Positions 8,961 to 18,782 are shown, numbered from the stretch's first letter. The stretch: 64,000 nt of DNA from Candidatus Endonucleibacter sp. (ex Gigantidas childressi) (GCA_030674875.1 JASXSU010000002.1:310001-374000); one strand, 5' to 3'. The notes: generated by a model not told the origin, from the sequence alone. Numbers and translations: made by a program.

Positions 8961-9682
8961 CTATGTACGGGACAAAAAACCTGAAGACCTTGATTTTCAA
9001 GGCATAATTTAGTATGACTTGACTCTCAGACAAGGTAACCTGCACGGTCTTTTATCCCAGAACAGGTTATGGTTGTTGTACATGAAGGACGTCCGTTCAT
9101 CGGCCAAGAAGCTTAAGGCTCATTTTACCCCGGCATCAAGCTAGGATCACCTTCATTGCACAGTTTGTAATGGCCCTACTGCGTAGCAGCTCTACTAACT
9201 TGTACCGTGTAGGCGAAGAGTTTCAGACGAAGGCAGACAACGAGTCCAGTTATCTCCGTATATACCCGTCGCCTTTCAAGTTGTTGGCTGCGTTCGCTCA
9301 CCCGATCACTACTACTCGTAGGCTCACGGGGCTTAGCTTACTTGCTGCCTAGAAGCAATTTGAAATGCTTTGGGTATAAAGCGATTTTTCGCTGACTATG
9401 ACTACAGTTTTGAGTAGCTCGGTGAGCTGATTCTGAGCTGCCTGGACATGGATCGCTTTACCCTGTGCATGGATAGAACCAACTGGAAGCAAGGCTCCAA
9501 AAACATCAACTATCTGGTGGTATAAATTGCTTGGCAAGGAACCTCAACTCCCATTGCTTGGGAGTGTCTTGACAAAAAAGGAGGAAACTACAATACCTAT
9601 GAAAGCATAGCGGTAATGGAGCGTGTACTAAATCTCACTCCCATAAAGAGAATTGATAACCTTCTGGCAGATCGTGAGCTTA
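8961..9682 (+). pseudogene. IS4-type transposase, interrupted by a palindromic element and truncated
   Basis: The end of the element (GTACGGGACAAAAAACC) is near 8966 and the reading direction is plus. Recognisable parts are FVMALLRSSSTNLYRVGEEFQTK (9168-9235) and CMDRTNWKQGSKNINYLV, CLDKKGG and MERVLNL..IKRIDNLLADRE (9450-9680), matching IS4-type transposases (D-R-T-N-W and L-D-K-K-G motifs around catalytic acids). A 114-bp palindromic element is inserted at 9263-9376 and a second one cuts the gene at 9683. In-frame stops (for example after NYLV) add to the damage. The copy at 58 kb lacks the 9263 insertion. Confidence 0.88.
9263..9376. repeat. Dispersed palindromic element (MITE-like), inserted in IS4
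   Basis: The 114-bp element has ends TACCCGTCGCC and CTTTGGGTA and a palindromic body with CACTACTACTCGTAGGCTCA. Comparison with the uninterrupted IS4 copy (58360 region, minus strand) gives an empty site CGCAGTATAAAGCG and a filled site CTCCGTATA-element-TAAAGCG, which fits insertion at TA with TA duplication. Confidence 0.92.
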
Positions 9683-9790
9683 TACCCTTCTCCTTTCAAT
9701 CTGCTACGTTGTTGGCTGCGCTAGCTCACCCCGATCACCTACTACTCGTAGGCTCATGGGGCTTCACTTACTTACCGCCTAGTAGCAACA
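9683..9790. repeat. Dispersed palindromic element, right end lost
   Basis: The left end TATACCCTTCTCCTTTCAA is well preserved and sits at the TATA of the IS4 codons for E-F-I (GAGTTTATAGG in the 58-kb copy). The body (CACCCCGATCACCTACTACTCG) is intact, but the GGGTATA end is missing; similarity stops after TAGTAGCAAC. Confidence 0.8.
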
Positions 9791-10041
9791 GCCTTAATAG
9801 TATTTTTTTATGCACTAGTACTTTTTGTTTGGTTGAATTTTGGAATACATGCACATGATATGATACCTTATAAAAATATTTTATTCTTGGATCTTTTCTA
9901 ATGTGCGACTGAGCATTTATTGCTCAATGTCATAAAATAGAGCAGGAACAGCAATACTGGCAGTGGCTAAAGTGTAGTTATTGTCCTGCAGAAGTTCAGG
10001 GCTGAACTTCTGCATTGATGGCATTAAACAGGCTGCAAGGC
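9791..10041. other. Non-coding stretch
   Basis: Beyond the truncated element no gene is supported. A short inverted repeat (CTGCAGAAGTTCAG / CTGAACTTCTGCA at about 9988-10016) is present; it has no T-run. Confidence 0.4.
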
Positions 10042-10107
10042 TTAGGCACCGCAGTACTTTTTATACTTTTTTCCGCTGCTGCAAAGGCAAGAATCGTTAC
10101 GGGAGGG
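10042..10107 (-). pseudogene. Remnant of a SEC-C motif (C-terminal tail of a lost gene)
   Basis: On the minus strand the codons read PSRNDSCLCSSGKKYKKYCGA followed by a stop. This is the SEC-C zinc motif (normally [18 protein letters not shown]) with several substitutions, including one of the four metal ligands (C to Y). The upstream sequence (10108-10220) contains stops in this frame. SEC-C tails occur on SecA, YchJ, YecA-type and other proteins; which parent this came from cannot be said. Confidence 0.65.
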
Positions 10108-10219
10108 AAATTTTTCGTTCACATGAGTGGTTACTGGGCATCCAGCTGGTAGGTATCCTCTGGCTCTTCCTCAAAGACCACGATATCAATAGCCACCACT
10201 CATCAACCCAGATTTTATC

Positions 10220-10440
10220 TGTCTAAAAATAACATAACTCTACAAACAACGTGCACATATAATTTGATTACCTATAATGCAGAAAGATAGATAGCTGGTT
10301 TAACGCAGGTATCTGGATGCCCTATATTTTTCCATATTTTTTACTATTTTAATTTTCTTTATCCGTGCTTGTAAAAATAGTTGTTGCCTCAAGTCAAGTG
10401 GCTTTCTTAAGTTGATCAGATAAAGATCTGTCTGAATTAA
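10220..10440. other. Non-coding stretch
   Basis: AT-rich sequence without a recognisable gene, repeat end or RNA; it separates the SEC-C remnant from the IS3 remnant. Confidence 0.4.
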
Positions 10441-11240
10441 GCCAGACCTCATGAGTCAAACCCCAGCTTCTTACTCCAGCATTCAGGGTACGATTCTTTT
10501 TGCCTGTACAGCTTTCGGAGGCTATTCATGAACACCTCAGACTCACCACGATGCCGTGAACCGGTGTCAGAAATACCACTCCGCTGTGCTTGCGTTCTTC
10601 GTTACACCATCGAACAAAACCATGTACCCAGCTTCGTAATACTTCAACATCAGCCAAAGGGTTTTCGTGGGTAGCTAGGCAGGCACTTAAGAGTTATAAA
10701 ATTCACCTCAGAATAAGGATTATCATCATTGACTCTTAGGCGACAAATGAGTTCACTACACCAAGGCGCTGCGTGGACAGCGTGCTAGCTGCCGCGATAC
10801 CATATCGGATGCAGGATTTAGCAATCATTTATGAAGCATGCACTCAGTAGACTCAGTTTGATGAACCTCCCATGCAACAACTCTACGACTGTAGGTGTCT
10901 ATAACCAGATAGAGGTAATAAAATCTGTCTCGGATAGAAGAGCGCAAAAACATTATGCTCCAAAACCAGACCTGATTGGGTCCGGTTGCACAATAAGACG
11001 TCAATATATGGAGGCTTGGGCGAACAGCTCAATAGCGATGGAGCGCTTCATACAGCACTCGGTGAAATATTCTTTCAGATGACAGGTATCGTCCCTCATC
11101 ACCAGAAACTGGCACACCTTGATATAACACTGTCTTTCGCGTCACACCCGATACATCACCAGCACGCAACAATTGACCGGCCAACACATTTTGGATGGCA
11201 ACATTTTCCGAATTTTATAACGCTCACGACAATGAAAATG
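10440..11240 (-). pseudogene. IS3-family transposase (OrfB, rve domain) remnant
   Basis: On the minus strand, separated fragments match IS3 integrase-type transposases in the right order: a segment like YLYLVIDTYSRRVV-type strand (around 10890), a broken DDNPYSEVNFITLKCLPSYPRKPF (around 10680-10740, normally D-N-P-x-S-E around the catalytic Glu) and RSGISDTGSRHRGES (around 10540-10590, normally H-S-G-I-x-F-V-T-P). At least five frameshifts or stops are needed to join them. No terminal repeats were found. The fragment abuts the promoter region of a broken secreted-protein gene. Confidence 0.78.
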
Positions 11241-11247
11241 AGTATGC

Positions 11248-11765
11248 ATGAACAAACGCAATAGGTTCTTCACTACACCAAATAGCACTGTTTTTTTGAT
11301 GATTCTTTTAAGTTTATTCCATGTCAAGCATGCATTTGCCGGAGGCATACAATGTGGTCAAGAAAGAATTTCCCATAAAGACCGTATAACAATTATATTA
11401 ATGTGGCTTAATATTTTTGAGGGTGCGCCATCTACTGAACCTAATTCATGTAAACCATCTCTTCATCTTGCCTCAATAATCAAAAAGCAGCCCCTTAGTT
11501 AATGAATTTAGCTGCCCAATTACTTATATAGGGCTTACTGATATACTTTCCGATAAAATAGATATAAGTGCTGAGAACATTAACGAAAATGGTGACACTG
11601 ATTACATAATACAAGCTGCCACATATTTAAGTGTCAAAGAAGAATTATCAAAAAATCCCAGTAAAAATTCAGGAAGCATAACAACACACCATATTATTTT
11701 GCCAGTATTTCATGCATGGAGAGCTAGTCCTACAATTAAAAATATACCAGTAACTTCATTGCTGC
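11248..11765 (+). pseudogene. Frameshifted secreted protein gene, ankyrin-like
   Basis: The first 84 codons (11248-11502) encode a signal peptide (MNKRN, hydrophobic core FLMILLSLF, cleavage near HAFAGG) and a short mature part. A frame change near 11490 then opens a second frame running SPLVNEFSCPITYIGLTDIL..INENGDTDYIIQAATYLSVKEEL to about 11765, where an IS30 end replaces the rest. The phrase NENGDTDYIIQAA resembles an ankyrin repeat start (usually N-x-x-G-x-T-P-L-H-x-A-A). The gene is therefore frameshifted and truncated. It is similar in style, not in sequence, to the ankyrin protein at 3689. Confidence 0.55.
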
Positions 11766-11881
11766 GGCTTAACTCTCGGACAAGAAAAGATTTGAATTCC
11801 AAAACACTCGCCCTGATAATGGGTGAACACAGGGCTGCGTTAACAGCTTAAGCTGTTAACGCACTTGGAATTTGAATCCGC
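11766..11881 (+). mobile_element. IS30 type B right-end remnant with a perfect palindrome
   Basis: The start encodes the IS30 C-terminal tail LNSRTRKDLNSKT (LNSRPRKDLNFKTP in the 55.4-kb copy). It is followed by a 26-bp perfect palindrome (11837-11862, half-site GCGTTAACAGCTT) and the terminal repeat CACTTGGAATTTGAATCC. The same right end occurs at 20276-20343 and, inverted, at 55385-55495. Confidence 0.8.
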
Positions 11882-11946
11882 GAATCAAGAGTTATGTTCG
11901 TTTTTCGTATATGGGCTATGTGTCTTTATAAGCACTGCGGTTAGCG

Positions 11947-12582
11947 CTACAATCTTTGCAGGCAAGGAAATTGTTCCCATAATGAGCCTTGATAAGACCT
12001 ATAACCACCCTCCACTTTCACTTTACGAGAACAATCAGCCTCCATAGACATCTCATCCTGCTTATAATGATCGACAATAAAGGCAATATTACTGTAAATA
12101 TTTCCATGAGGACCAATACAATAAATACGAAGAAACTTTTCCTTACTGTAGCCAGGACCACTGCTGCGTTCTTCTCTAAATATATTCTTCACTGTTGCAA
12201 AAGGATATTCGTCATTACACGGATTCTGAAATTGCACAATATTGTGACTACGATCTTCAATTATCCTGAACGTATCATTGAGGATTTTGCCATCGATAGC
12301 ACTCCAGACAATACTATATTGTTTATGATCATCATTACAAAAAATCAAATACAGCATAGGGAAATATATATCAGAGTTATTTTTACGTTTTATACCAATA
12401 AAAGCGGCACATATCTTACTTTCTGTATTGTGACACGCTTTTATATTAACTTTATGTTCACCATCTGCAAGCATGGCAAATTTTCCGAAATAGTTAATTG
12501 CATTATGATCAATGCTAAACACAGGATAAGCCATAGACATGCTTGAAAAAAACACACAAACTACAAGTAAAACCTTCTTCAT
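11947..12582 (-). CDS. Secreted protein of unknown function
   Basis: The 211-residue product starts MKKVLLVVCVFFSSMSMAYP, a clear Sec signal peptide with cleavage likely after SMA. The mature part has eight cysteines, suggesting disulfides in the periplasm or outside, and no domain I recognise. ATG 12582 is chosen over the preceding GTG (12585) because AGAGG lies 7-8 bases before it. There is no operon partner. It lies between an IS30 end and an IS5 copy, in the same accessory zone as other signal-peptide genes, so a role outside the cytoplasm is likely, but nothing more specific can be said. Confidence 0.72.
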   Translation of the reverse strand: MKKVLLVVCVFFSSMSMAYPVFSIDHNAINYFGKFAMLADGEHKVNIKACHNTESKICAAFIGIKRKNNSDIYFPMLYLIFCNDDHKQYSIVWSAIDGKILNDTFRIIEDRSHNIVQFQNPCNDEYPFATVKNIFREERSSGPGYSKEKFLRIYCIGPHGNIYSNIAFIVDHYKQDEMSMEADCSRKVKVEGGYRSYQGSLWEQFPCLQRL

Positions 12583-12613
12583 CACAACACCTCTTAGTTT
12601 ACATCAAAGTTTA

Positions 12614-12713
12614 TACCAATCGCCTTTGCAGCTGCCATCGTTGGCAGCGTTTGCTCACCACTGTCGCTTAGTAATCCTAGCAAACTTCCGCGACTTCACT
12701 ACCTGCCCACGTA
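12614..12713. repeat. Dispersed palindromic element, diverged
   Basis: The left end TTATACCAATCGCCTTTGCAGC and inner blocks GGCAGCGTTTGCTCACC and CACTACCTGCCCACGTATA match the family. The right end is mutated. It lies between the secreted protein gene and IS5. Confidence 0.6.
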
Positions 12714-12765
12714 TAGCAACTCTTCATCTTTTTTATAACGTGATACAACGTCTATTCTTTTACTA

Positions 12766-13551
12766 TGAGACCTCAGTATAACCAACGACTTTGGTCACGG
12801 TAATTGAACTTTTCAAGCTTTGTCAGCCATCACGAAGCTTTCTAAAACGTTGAACATCAAATTATTTGTTTTATACACTACTTTTAGTTAGTGCTTCGGA
12901 CTTATTTTTAACGTACCTATCCTGTATAACATGGTTTTGACACACCATAGAGCACCAAAAACTTAGTACCTTTACGAATCTTCGCAGCAATAGCAGTCAG
13001 CCCATAAATTGTCGCATTTTTGGCAAGACCCATGAACCGAGCTCTGGCAAGTCCGTAGTGTCTTTTATCGGTATAGCATCAATGATATTAATGCGACCTT
13101 CGCTCATTATGATGTTTTTGGCTTCAAGCTGACGATTAATCTCTGCCAATCATTGATCCCACAGACGGTGTTCGACAAGTCGTGTTCGAAAGCGTCCCAA
13201 GGTGGAGCCTCAGTGACTTCTCCACCAAGTTCAAGGTGACAAAATTTACGGAACAGAAAATCTCTATACAAGCACTGAGCCAATTGCCCATGTTCGAAGC
13301 AATAAGGCTCGAAACACGGTCAGCAGAGGATAACTCGGGCGACCGGTGTTAGATGCGTAGATTGAAGATAATAACTTCTCAATCTCTGACCATTTCAGCA
13401 GCGCTTTTGTATCATCCAGACTACGAAGAATTGGATGATTTAGGTCGCCGAAGAGCTTGGGCTGTGCTGTGCTGTGCTGTGCTGTGAAGGATTTTTGCAT
13501 GCCGATATTTTACCAGAATATAATCGTCTTTGTTGAGTTATGCTGAGGTCT
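12766..13551 (-). mobile_element. IS5-family element with internal deletion (copy 1)
   Basis: Terminal repeats GAGACCTCAGTATAAC (left) and GTTATGCTGAGGTCTC (right) bound the element, with CTA directly repeated outside. The transposase start is on the minus strand at 13500 (FGDLNHPILRSLDDTKALLKWSEIEKLLSSIYASNTGRP in pieces). About 0.4 kb corresponding to 62890-63296 of copy 2 is deleted between two similar TAT(A/C)GGT sequences, and frameshifts follow. Near the transposase start GCTGT is repeated five times (13461-13485), against two units in copy 2. The element cannot encode a working transposase. It holds the uninterrupted version of the site at which copy 2 carries a palindromic element. 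Confidence 0.88.
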
Positions 13552-13608
13552 CACTATAAAACAATAGTTTCTGACACAAACGCATGATCAAGAAAAATAG
13601 TTTCAAAG

Positions 13609-15570
13609 TCAAGTGATTTTACTATCAACCTGCACAACTTTATTTTCAATCAAAGATTTTACAACCCCAGGGTCAGCCAGTGTCGAAATATCTCCCAAGT
13701 TTTCATACTCCCCAACAGCTATTTTTCGTAGTATCCTACGCATAATTTTACCAGAACGAGTTTTTGGTAACCTAGGCGCCCACTGAATAATATCCGGTGT
13801 AGCAATAGAAGATATTTCTTTTCTGAGCCATTGTCTCAGCTCATCTTTTAGCAAATCGGTATACTCTCCATCACAGTTTAACGTTACATAAATACAAATG
13901 CCCTGACCTTTTATCTTATGAGGAAAACCGACAACAGCAGCTTCCGCAACATCCCTATGGGCGAGCATTGCTGACTCAATCTCCGCGGTTCCCAATCTAT
14001 GCCCTGAAACATTAAGTACATCATCAACTCGACCAGTAATCCAATAATCACCATCTCTATCGCGACGCGCACCGTCACCAGTGAAATACATTCCCTTAAA
14101 GGAAGAAAAATAAGTTTGAATAAACCGGTTATGATCACCATAAACAGACCTTGCTTGTCCGGGCCAACTATCCATTATGACCAAATTACCTTCCGATGCG
14201 CCTTCAATTACACACCCGCGGCTATCAACAAGCGCCGGTTGAACACCAAAAAAAGGGCGCATCGCAGAGCCGGGTTTAAGACTGGTTGCTCCTAGAATAG
14301 GTGTGATCATAATGCCTCCAGTTTCTGTTTGCCACCAAGTGTCAACAACAGGAGATCTTCCCTTGCCAAAAGTTTTAAAATACCAGTGCCATGCCTCAGG
14401 ATTAATTGGCTCTCCTACGCTACCTAATATCCTGAGACTAGTGCGGTCAGTGCTTTTAATCGCAGCATCACCCTCCGACATAAGTGAACGAATGGCCGTG
14501 GGAGCAATATAAAGAATATTAACTTGATGTTTGTCTATGATTTTACTTATGCGATTACTTTCAGGATAATTAGGCACACCTTCATGCATAAGAATAGTTG
14601 CACCGTTCAACAACGGACCATAAACAACATAAGAGTGACCTGTAATCCAGCCAACATCTGCATTACACCAAAATACTTCCCCATCCTGATAGTCGAAGAC
14701 ATATTGATAGGTCATTGAGGCATACACAAGATACCCACCTGTAGTATGTAAAATACCTTTTGGCAACCCTGTTGATCCCGACGTATAAAGGATGAATAGA
14801 GCATCTTCTGCATTCATCGCCTCTGGCTCGCAATGGGCCGATGAAAGCCTTACTATATCTTGCCAAACTACATCTCTGTGACTATGCCATTGGATGTTGC
14901 CATGGGTATACTGAAAAACAACCACTTTTCCTACTGTTCGAATATTAGGGTTCGTGAGGGCTTCATCAACATTAGCTTTCAACGGAATAATTTTCCCTCT
15001 GCGCTTTCCTTCATCGGCCGTGACAATAAGTTTTGCTCTAGAATCAATGATTCGTCCGGCTAAAGCTTCCGGTGAAAACCCTCCAAAAACAACAGAATGT
15101 ATTGCACCAATACGACTACAAGCCAGCATAACAACAGCCACCTCAATAATCATAGGCATATAAACAACTACTACATCACCTCGCCTTACATCAAGACTTT
15201 TCAGAGCATTAGCAAACTGCGACACCTGCTCATGCAGCTCTCTATAGGTTATTTGTTTTGATTCATTGTCTTCATCAGGCTCCCAAATAATAGCTACTTG
15301 ATCTGCTTTTTCTTTGAGATGCCGATCTAGGCAGTTATAGGAGGCATTGGTAGTACCGTCATAAAACCATTTAATATCAACATTATGTTCATCAAAAGAG
15401 ACTTTCCGAACCTTGCTGTAAGGCTGAAACCAATCTATCCGCTGACCATGCTCCCGCCAGAAAGCATCAGGATTAACCACAGACCGCTGATACATTTCTT
15501 GATACTGGTCATTGTTAAGGCTGGTATTTTTAAAATCTATCTGAACAGTGTCAAGAGATAACTCGGTCAT
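13609..15570 (-). CDS. acs: Acetyl-CoA synthetase (AMP-forming)
   Basis: This 653-residue protein converts acetate, ATP and CoA to acetyl-CoA, AMP and pyrophosphate, feeding acetate into central metabolism. It shows the AMP-binding P-loop [11 protein letters not shown], the adenylate-forming motif WWQTETGG, the hinge-region [20 protein letters not shown] and the C-terminal catalytic lysine K608 in RSGKIMRR, the usual site of regulatory acetylation. Length matches E. coli Acs (652). The start [10 protein letters not shown] at 15570 is natural, with AAGGAA about 7 bases upstream. It is a single gene; its 3' end lies only 57 bp from the IS5 element. No sign of decay. Confidence 0.97.
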   Translation of the reverse strand: MTELSLDTVQIDFKNTSLNNDQYQEMYQRSVVNPDAFWREHGQRIDWFQPYSKVRKVSFDEHNVDIKWFYDGTTNASYNCLDRHLKEKADQVAIIWEPDEDNESKQITYRELHEQVSQFANALKSLDVRRGDVVVVYMPMIIEVAVVMLACSRIGAIHSVVFGGFSPEALAGRIIDSRAKLIVTADEGKRRGKIIPLKANVDEALTNPNIRTVGKVVVFQYTHGNIQWHSHRDVVWQDIVRLSSAHCEPEAMNAEDALFILYTSGSTGLPKGILHTTGGYLVYASMTYQYVFDYQDGEVFWCNADVGWITGHSYVVYGPLLNGATILMHEGVPNYPESNRISKIIDKHQVNILYIAPTAIRSLMSEGDAAIKSTDRTSLRILGSVGEPINPEAWHWYFKTFGKGRSPVVDTWWQTETGGIMITPILGATSLKPGSAMRPFFGVQPALVDSRGCVIEGASEGNLVIMDSWPGQARSVYGDHNRFIQTYFSSFKGMYFTGDGARRDRDGDYWITGRVDDVLNVSGHRLGTAEIESAMLAHRDVAEAAVVGFPHKIKGQGICIYVTLNCDGEYTDLLKDELRQWLRKEISSIATPDIIQWAPRLPKTRSGKIMRRILRKIAVGEYENLGDISTLADPGVVKSLIENKVVQVDSKIT

Positions 15571-15678
15571 AATGATTCCTTGCTAATCATTGTTCCACAT
15601 AGACTCGTCATATTTATACTCAATTTCCAATAAAGATATGAGCGAAATACAAACAAGCAAAAACCCTTGAGCCCACAC

Positions 15679-15799
15679 ACCCATTACCCTTGATGCACGG
15701 AGTTGCTTACTGTTCTGGCTCACCCCAATCACCTACTATTCGTAGGATAATGGAGATTCGTTTGTTTGCTGCCTACCCACACTTTCAATGGTAACTAAT
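15679..15799. repeat. Dispersed palindromic element
   Basis: Left block ACCCATTACCCTTGATGC, inner blocks GGCTCACCCCAATCACCTACTATTCG and GTTTGCTGCCTACCC, right block CTTTCAATGGTAACTAATATA. It lies upstream of acs. A further right half (CACCTTCAAGGGGGGATAGATATA) follows at 15846-15870. Confidence 0.7.
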
Positions 15800-15920
15800 A
15801 TAAGCAGTAGGTAATCTGAGCTGGTACAAGCCATCAGTAACTTTGCACCTTCAAGGGGGGATAGATATAAAAAGCGTGCATAGGCACAATAATAAAAAGA
15901 AGCCAGGCTGGATTCAAGCA

Positions 15921-16965
15921 ATAAGTGCAATCGGCTGTCCTGTGTAGGCTTCGAGTGGTGTCCGCCCTCCTAAAACCTTCCTAGGCATGGTATTATCAAT
16001 ATTTCCATTGTCCTCACATCGTCTTCTGTTAGATGACTCAACGCCATTTTTTTAGGCGAGGTTCTCCGAATGATGCCATTGGTATTTTCGTTAGTTCCCC
16101 GCTGATAACTAGCATAAGGCTTGGCAAGGTAGGTATCTGCATTGCTTTTGCTACTTTCTCATGGGCTGCAAACTCACCACCATTATCTAGGGTGACTGTG
16201 CAGACCTATGACACCCGCTTCAGAAGCTTGATCATACTTTCAGCAACAACTTCGGCGTGTTTTGTATCAACTTTTCCTATTAAAGTTAACAGACTCTTGC
16301 GGTCTACAAGGGTGACCAGATGGGCGTCCTGTCCATAAATAGTATCACCCTCCCAATCGCCTAGACGAGACCGCAGATCAACAACTGCGGGCCGATCGGA
16401 AATATCGACGCGGCCTGGGATCGTGATACGCCCAGCCTTACGCTTACCAGCTTTGTAGCGCCTCTTGCCAAAGCGGGGTAGATTCTTATACAAAGAGCCT
16501 CCACACACTTTGTTAGTAGCAACACGTTTATAAACAATGGTGTGGCTAAGTGCGATGTCGGGCACTTCCACCTTCATCCGGAAACTGATATTTTCAGGAG
16601 ACCAACCAAGCAATAGCCCCTTCTTTATTATGGGCATGTGTCGTTCATCTGTTTTGCTAAACTTTGTAGCTGTCACTCTACGCTGACTGGCTAGTGCGTG
16701 GGCGCTTTCAGCACCGTAGCCATCATCATTGGCATTACGACTCAACTCTCGTGATAAAGCACTCTCACTGATACCTACTGACACTGCGATTTCTTTTTGC
16801 ATGTAGTCTGTTCTAAGAAGAGCCTCAATCTGATACCGTTGCCCTTGAGTCAGCTGCTTGTATTGCCTAGTTTGAGTGCTCATTCTTGGCTTCCATTTTT
16901 AGTGTGATAGCTACAAATATACCGGCAGCTGGCTCACCTATAAAATTTTAGTCAATTGCACTTAT
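15921..16965 (-). mobile_element. IS30-family element, type A, nearly complete but inactive
   Basis: The element is bounded by inverted ends ATAAGTGCAAT (15921-15931) and ATTGCACTTAT (16955-16965). The transposase starts at 16883 (MSTQTRQYKQLTQGQRYQIEALL), with the IS30 helix-turn-helix, LGDWEGDTI around the first catalytic aspartate, and LDNGGEFAAHE around the second. An amber TAG at about 16204-16206 replaces a serine TCG present in the 3.5-kb copy, and a frameshift follows near 16135, before the NENTNG segment. The C-terminal PRKVLGGRTPLEAY is still readable. The product would therefore be a truncated 225-residue protein without the last catalytic residue. Confidence 0.9.
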
Positions 16966-16974
16966 TATCTTAAT

Positions 16975-17180
16975 CCAGCGGTGCCAATGATCTCCGCTAT
17001 CTCCCTTTCGCTGCAACCGCTTTTCTTTAGTGCGGAAATCTGGCATCGTTGTTCGTAAGCCAGTTGTTGGTAAGTTATCGTCATCACTTCATCTCTTGCC
17101 GGAGAAAAGGGTAGGAGCTTACCTTCAGCTAGCCCTTTCTTCTACCTAGTCAAGTGATGCACTTCAGATTTGAATCCGCC
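16975..17180 (-). pseudogene. IS30 type B fragment (left end and N-terminus)
   Basis: On the minus strand this holds the outer end (GGATTCAAATCTGAAGTGCATCAC), the leader and the first ~30 codons of the transposase (YQQLAYEQRCQIS..KKSGCSEREIAEIIG). It is cut off at the type A element on one side and joins the 57-bp repeat on the other. Confidence 0.8.
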
Positions 17181-17237
17181 TTAGTTAAGGGAACATCAAT
17201 GGCAGGACTAACTCAGCAACGATGTAATATCATCGCG
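17181..17237. repeat. 57-bp exact repeat (copy 2)
   Basis: Identical to 8904-8960. Here it begins directly after the outer end of the type B IS30 fragment, as if it were the flanking target that was copied along with the element. Confidence 0.9.
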
Positions 17238-17663
17238 GCCAAATTAAATACAAGACCAAGGAAGCTGTTAGCTTATAAAACACCGGAGGAATGATTTTAT
17301 GAATAACTACTTTTGTCGCACTTCAAACTTGATACTAAGAACCTTTAATCAAGCTCTTTTTTTATAACCATTACCATTGAAGATGTAATTAGGCCACAAA
17401 TGATCGAAACCCCATGATCCTAGAAGTAGCTGGTAGTTAAGGTGCGCGAGAGCAGACAACAACCTCTCTACTTCAAAAATCATGGGTCTCTATCAAAAAT
17501 TTCCGACGTTGCAAGAAAAGGAGCAAGAAGGGTTCAAGACCATCATTACCTTGCTACACTTCAAAATTGCAAATGTGAGTCTGTATTCTTTTTGATGTTT
17601 CGTGTAATATGTTGTCGATGACATTCTTGGCTGGTTTCCTGCATGCTAAGTTAAGTGGACTCT
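17238..17663. repeat. Upstream region of accA with a palindromic element
   Basis: A diverged dispersed element spans about 17363-17492 (left ATAACCATTACCATTGAAGATG, inner CCCCATGATCCTAGAAGTAGCTGG, right CTTCAAAAATCATGGGT). No gene is supported. The final 150 bp should hold the accA promoter, but no clear consensus boxes were seen. Confidence 0.5.
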
Positions 17664-18617
17664 ATGAACCCTAATTATCTTGATTTTGAACAACCTATTG
17701 CCGAACTTGAGGCTAAAATAGAAGAGCTTCGCCTAGTCAGCTGTGACGCTGAAGTTAATATATCTGAAGAAATCTTTACTCTTCAGGAGAAGTGCCGCAG
17801 CCTGACAAAATCTATTTTTTCCAAGCTGACGTCGTGGCAAGTAGTTCAGCTTGCCCGTCATCCCCGTCGCCCTTACACGATGGATTACATTGCTCAGATA
17901 TTCACTGACTTTGATGAGCTGCACGGTGATAGACATTTTGCTGATGATTATTCATTGGTTGGCGGTTTGGCACGCCTTGATGATAGGCCTGTCATGATCA
18001 TTGGTCATCAAAAAGGCCGGGAGATTACCGAGAAAGTTCGGCGAAACTTTGGCATGCCAAAACCGGAAGGGTACCGTAAGGCTTGTCGCTTGATGGAAAT
18101 GGCAGAGCGTTTTTCCATTCCAGTCATAACGTTTATCGATACGCCAGGGGCATATCCTGGACTTGGAGCAGAAGAGCGAGGGCAAAGTGAAGCTATTGCC
18201 TGGAACCTAGCCGTTATGTCCCGATTAAAAACACCTATTATATCCACGGTAATTGGTGAGGGCGGTTCTGGTGGAGCTTTGGCTATCGGTGTTTGTGACC
18301 AGCTGATGATGATGATGTATTCCACCTACTCAGTTATTTCACCTGAAGGATGCGCTTCTATTCTCTGGAAAAAAGCTGAATACGCACCTAATGCCGCAGA
18401 AGCAATGGGTGTGACGGCTAAGCGCTTACAAGAGCTAGGTCTTGTCGATCGCTTGATTGAAGAGCCATTGGGAGGCGCTCACAGCAACATGGAAAAAGCG
18501 GCAGCATCTCTAAAGTCTGCACTAATAGAAGAGCTAGATATACTATCTACGTTAAATGTGGAGACACTGCTTGATCAACGCTATAAAAAAATAAGGAGTT
18601 ACGGTTCAGTGCTGTAG
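17664..18617 (+). CDS. accA: Acetyl-CoA carboxylase carboxyltransferase subunit alpha
   Basis: The 317-residue protein is full length for AccA, which with AccD transfers CO2 from carboxybiotin to acetyl-CoA to make malonyl-CoA for fatty acid synthesis. The start [19 protein letters not shown] is the normal AccA N-terminus, so ATG 17664 is preferred to the GTG at 17655. The oxyanion-forming glycine loops [10 protein letters not shown] and [14 protein letters not shown], the acyl-CoA-binding [22 protein letters not shown] segment and [14 protein letters not shown] are all present. In many relatives accA is followed by tilS, as here, though 250 bp with a palindromic element separate them. Confidence 0.97.
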   Translation: MNPNYLDFEQPIAELEAKIEELRLVSCDAEVNISEEIFTLQEKCRSLTKSIFSKLTSWQVVQLARHPRRPYTMDYIAQIFTDFDELHGDRHFADDYSLVGGLARLDDRPVMIIGHQKGREITEKVRRNFGMPKPEGYRKACRLMEMAERFSIPVITFIDTPGAYPGLGAEERGQSEAIAWNLAVMSRLKTPIISTVIGEGGSGGALAIGVCDQLMMMMYSTYSVISPEGCASILWKKAEYAPNAAEAMGVTAKRLQELGLVDRLIEEPLGGAHSNMEKAAASLKSALIEELDILSTLNVETLLDQRYKKIRSYGSVL

Positions 18618-18663
18618 GGCCAATGCCTCACTTAGCCAAGGAGTCGCAGCCATTTAAAATGTA

Positions 18664-18782
18664 TACCCATTACCATTGAAGGCGGAGATAGCCGACAAAC
18701 GAGAGAAGCCCCATGAGCCGAGAGAAGTAGGTGATTTAGGTGAGTGAGAGCTGTCAATCATACACCTCAAGGGTAATGGGTA
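18664..18782. repeat. Dispersed palindromic element between accA and tilS
   Basis: A well-preserved 119-bp copy: left TATACCCATTACCATTGAAGG, inner GAAGCCCCATGAGCC and AAGTAGGTGA, right CCTCAAGGGTAATGGGTATA. Left and right ends are nearly perfect inverted repeats. Confidence 0.88.

Noticed and set aside
9981-10226. 81-codon plus-strand frame
   Set aside because: The opposite strand holds a SEC-C remnant and the frame has no family match.
11989-12546. 185-codon open frame on the plus strand
   Set aside because: It is the complement of the secreted-protein gene at 11947-12582, which has a signal peptide and a ribosome-binding site; this frame has neither.
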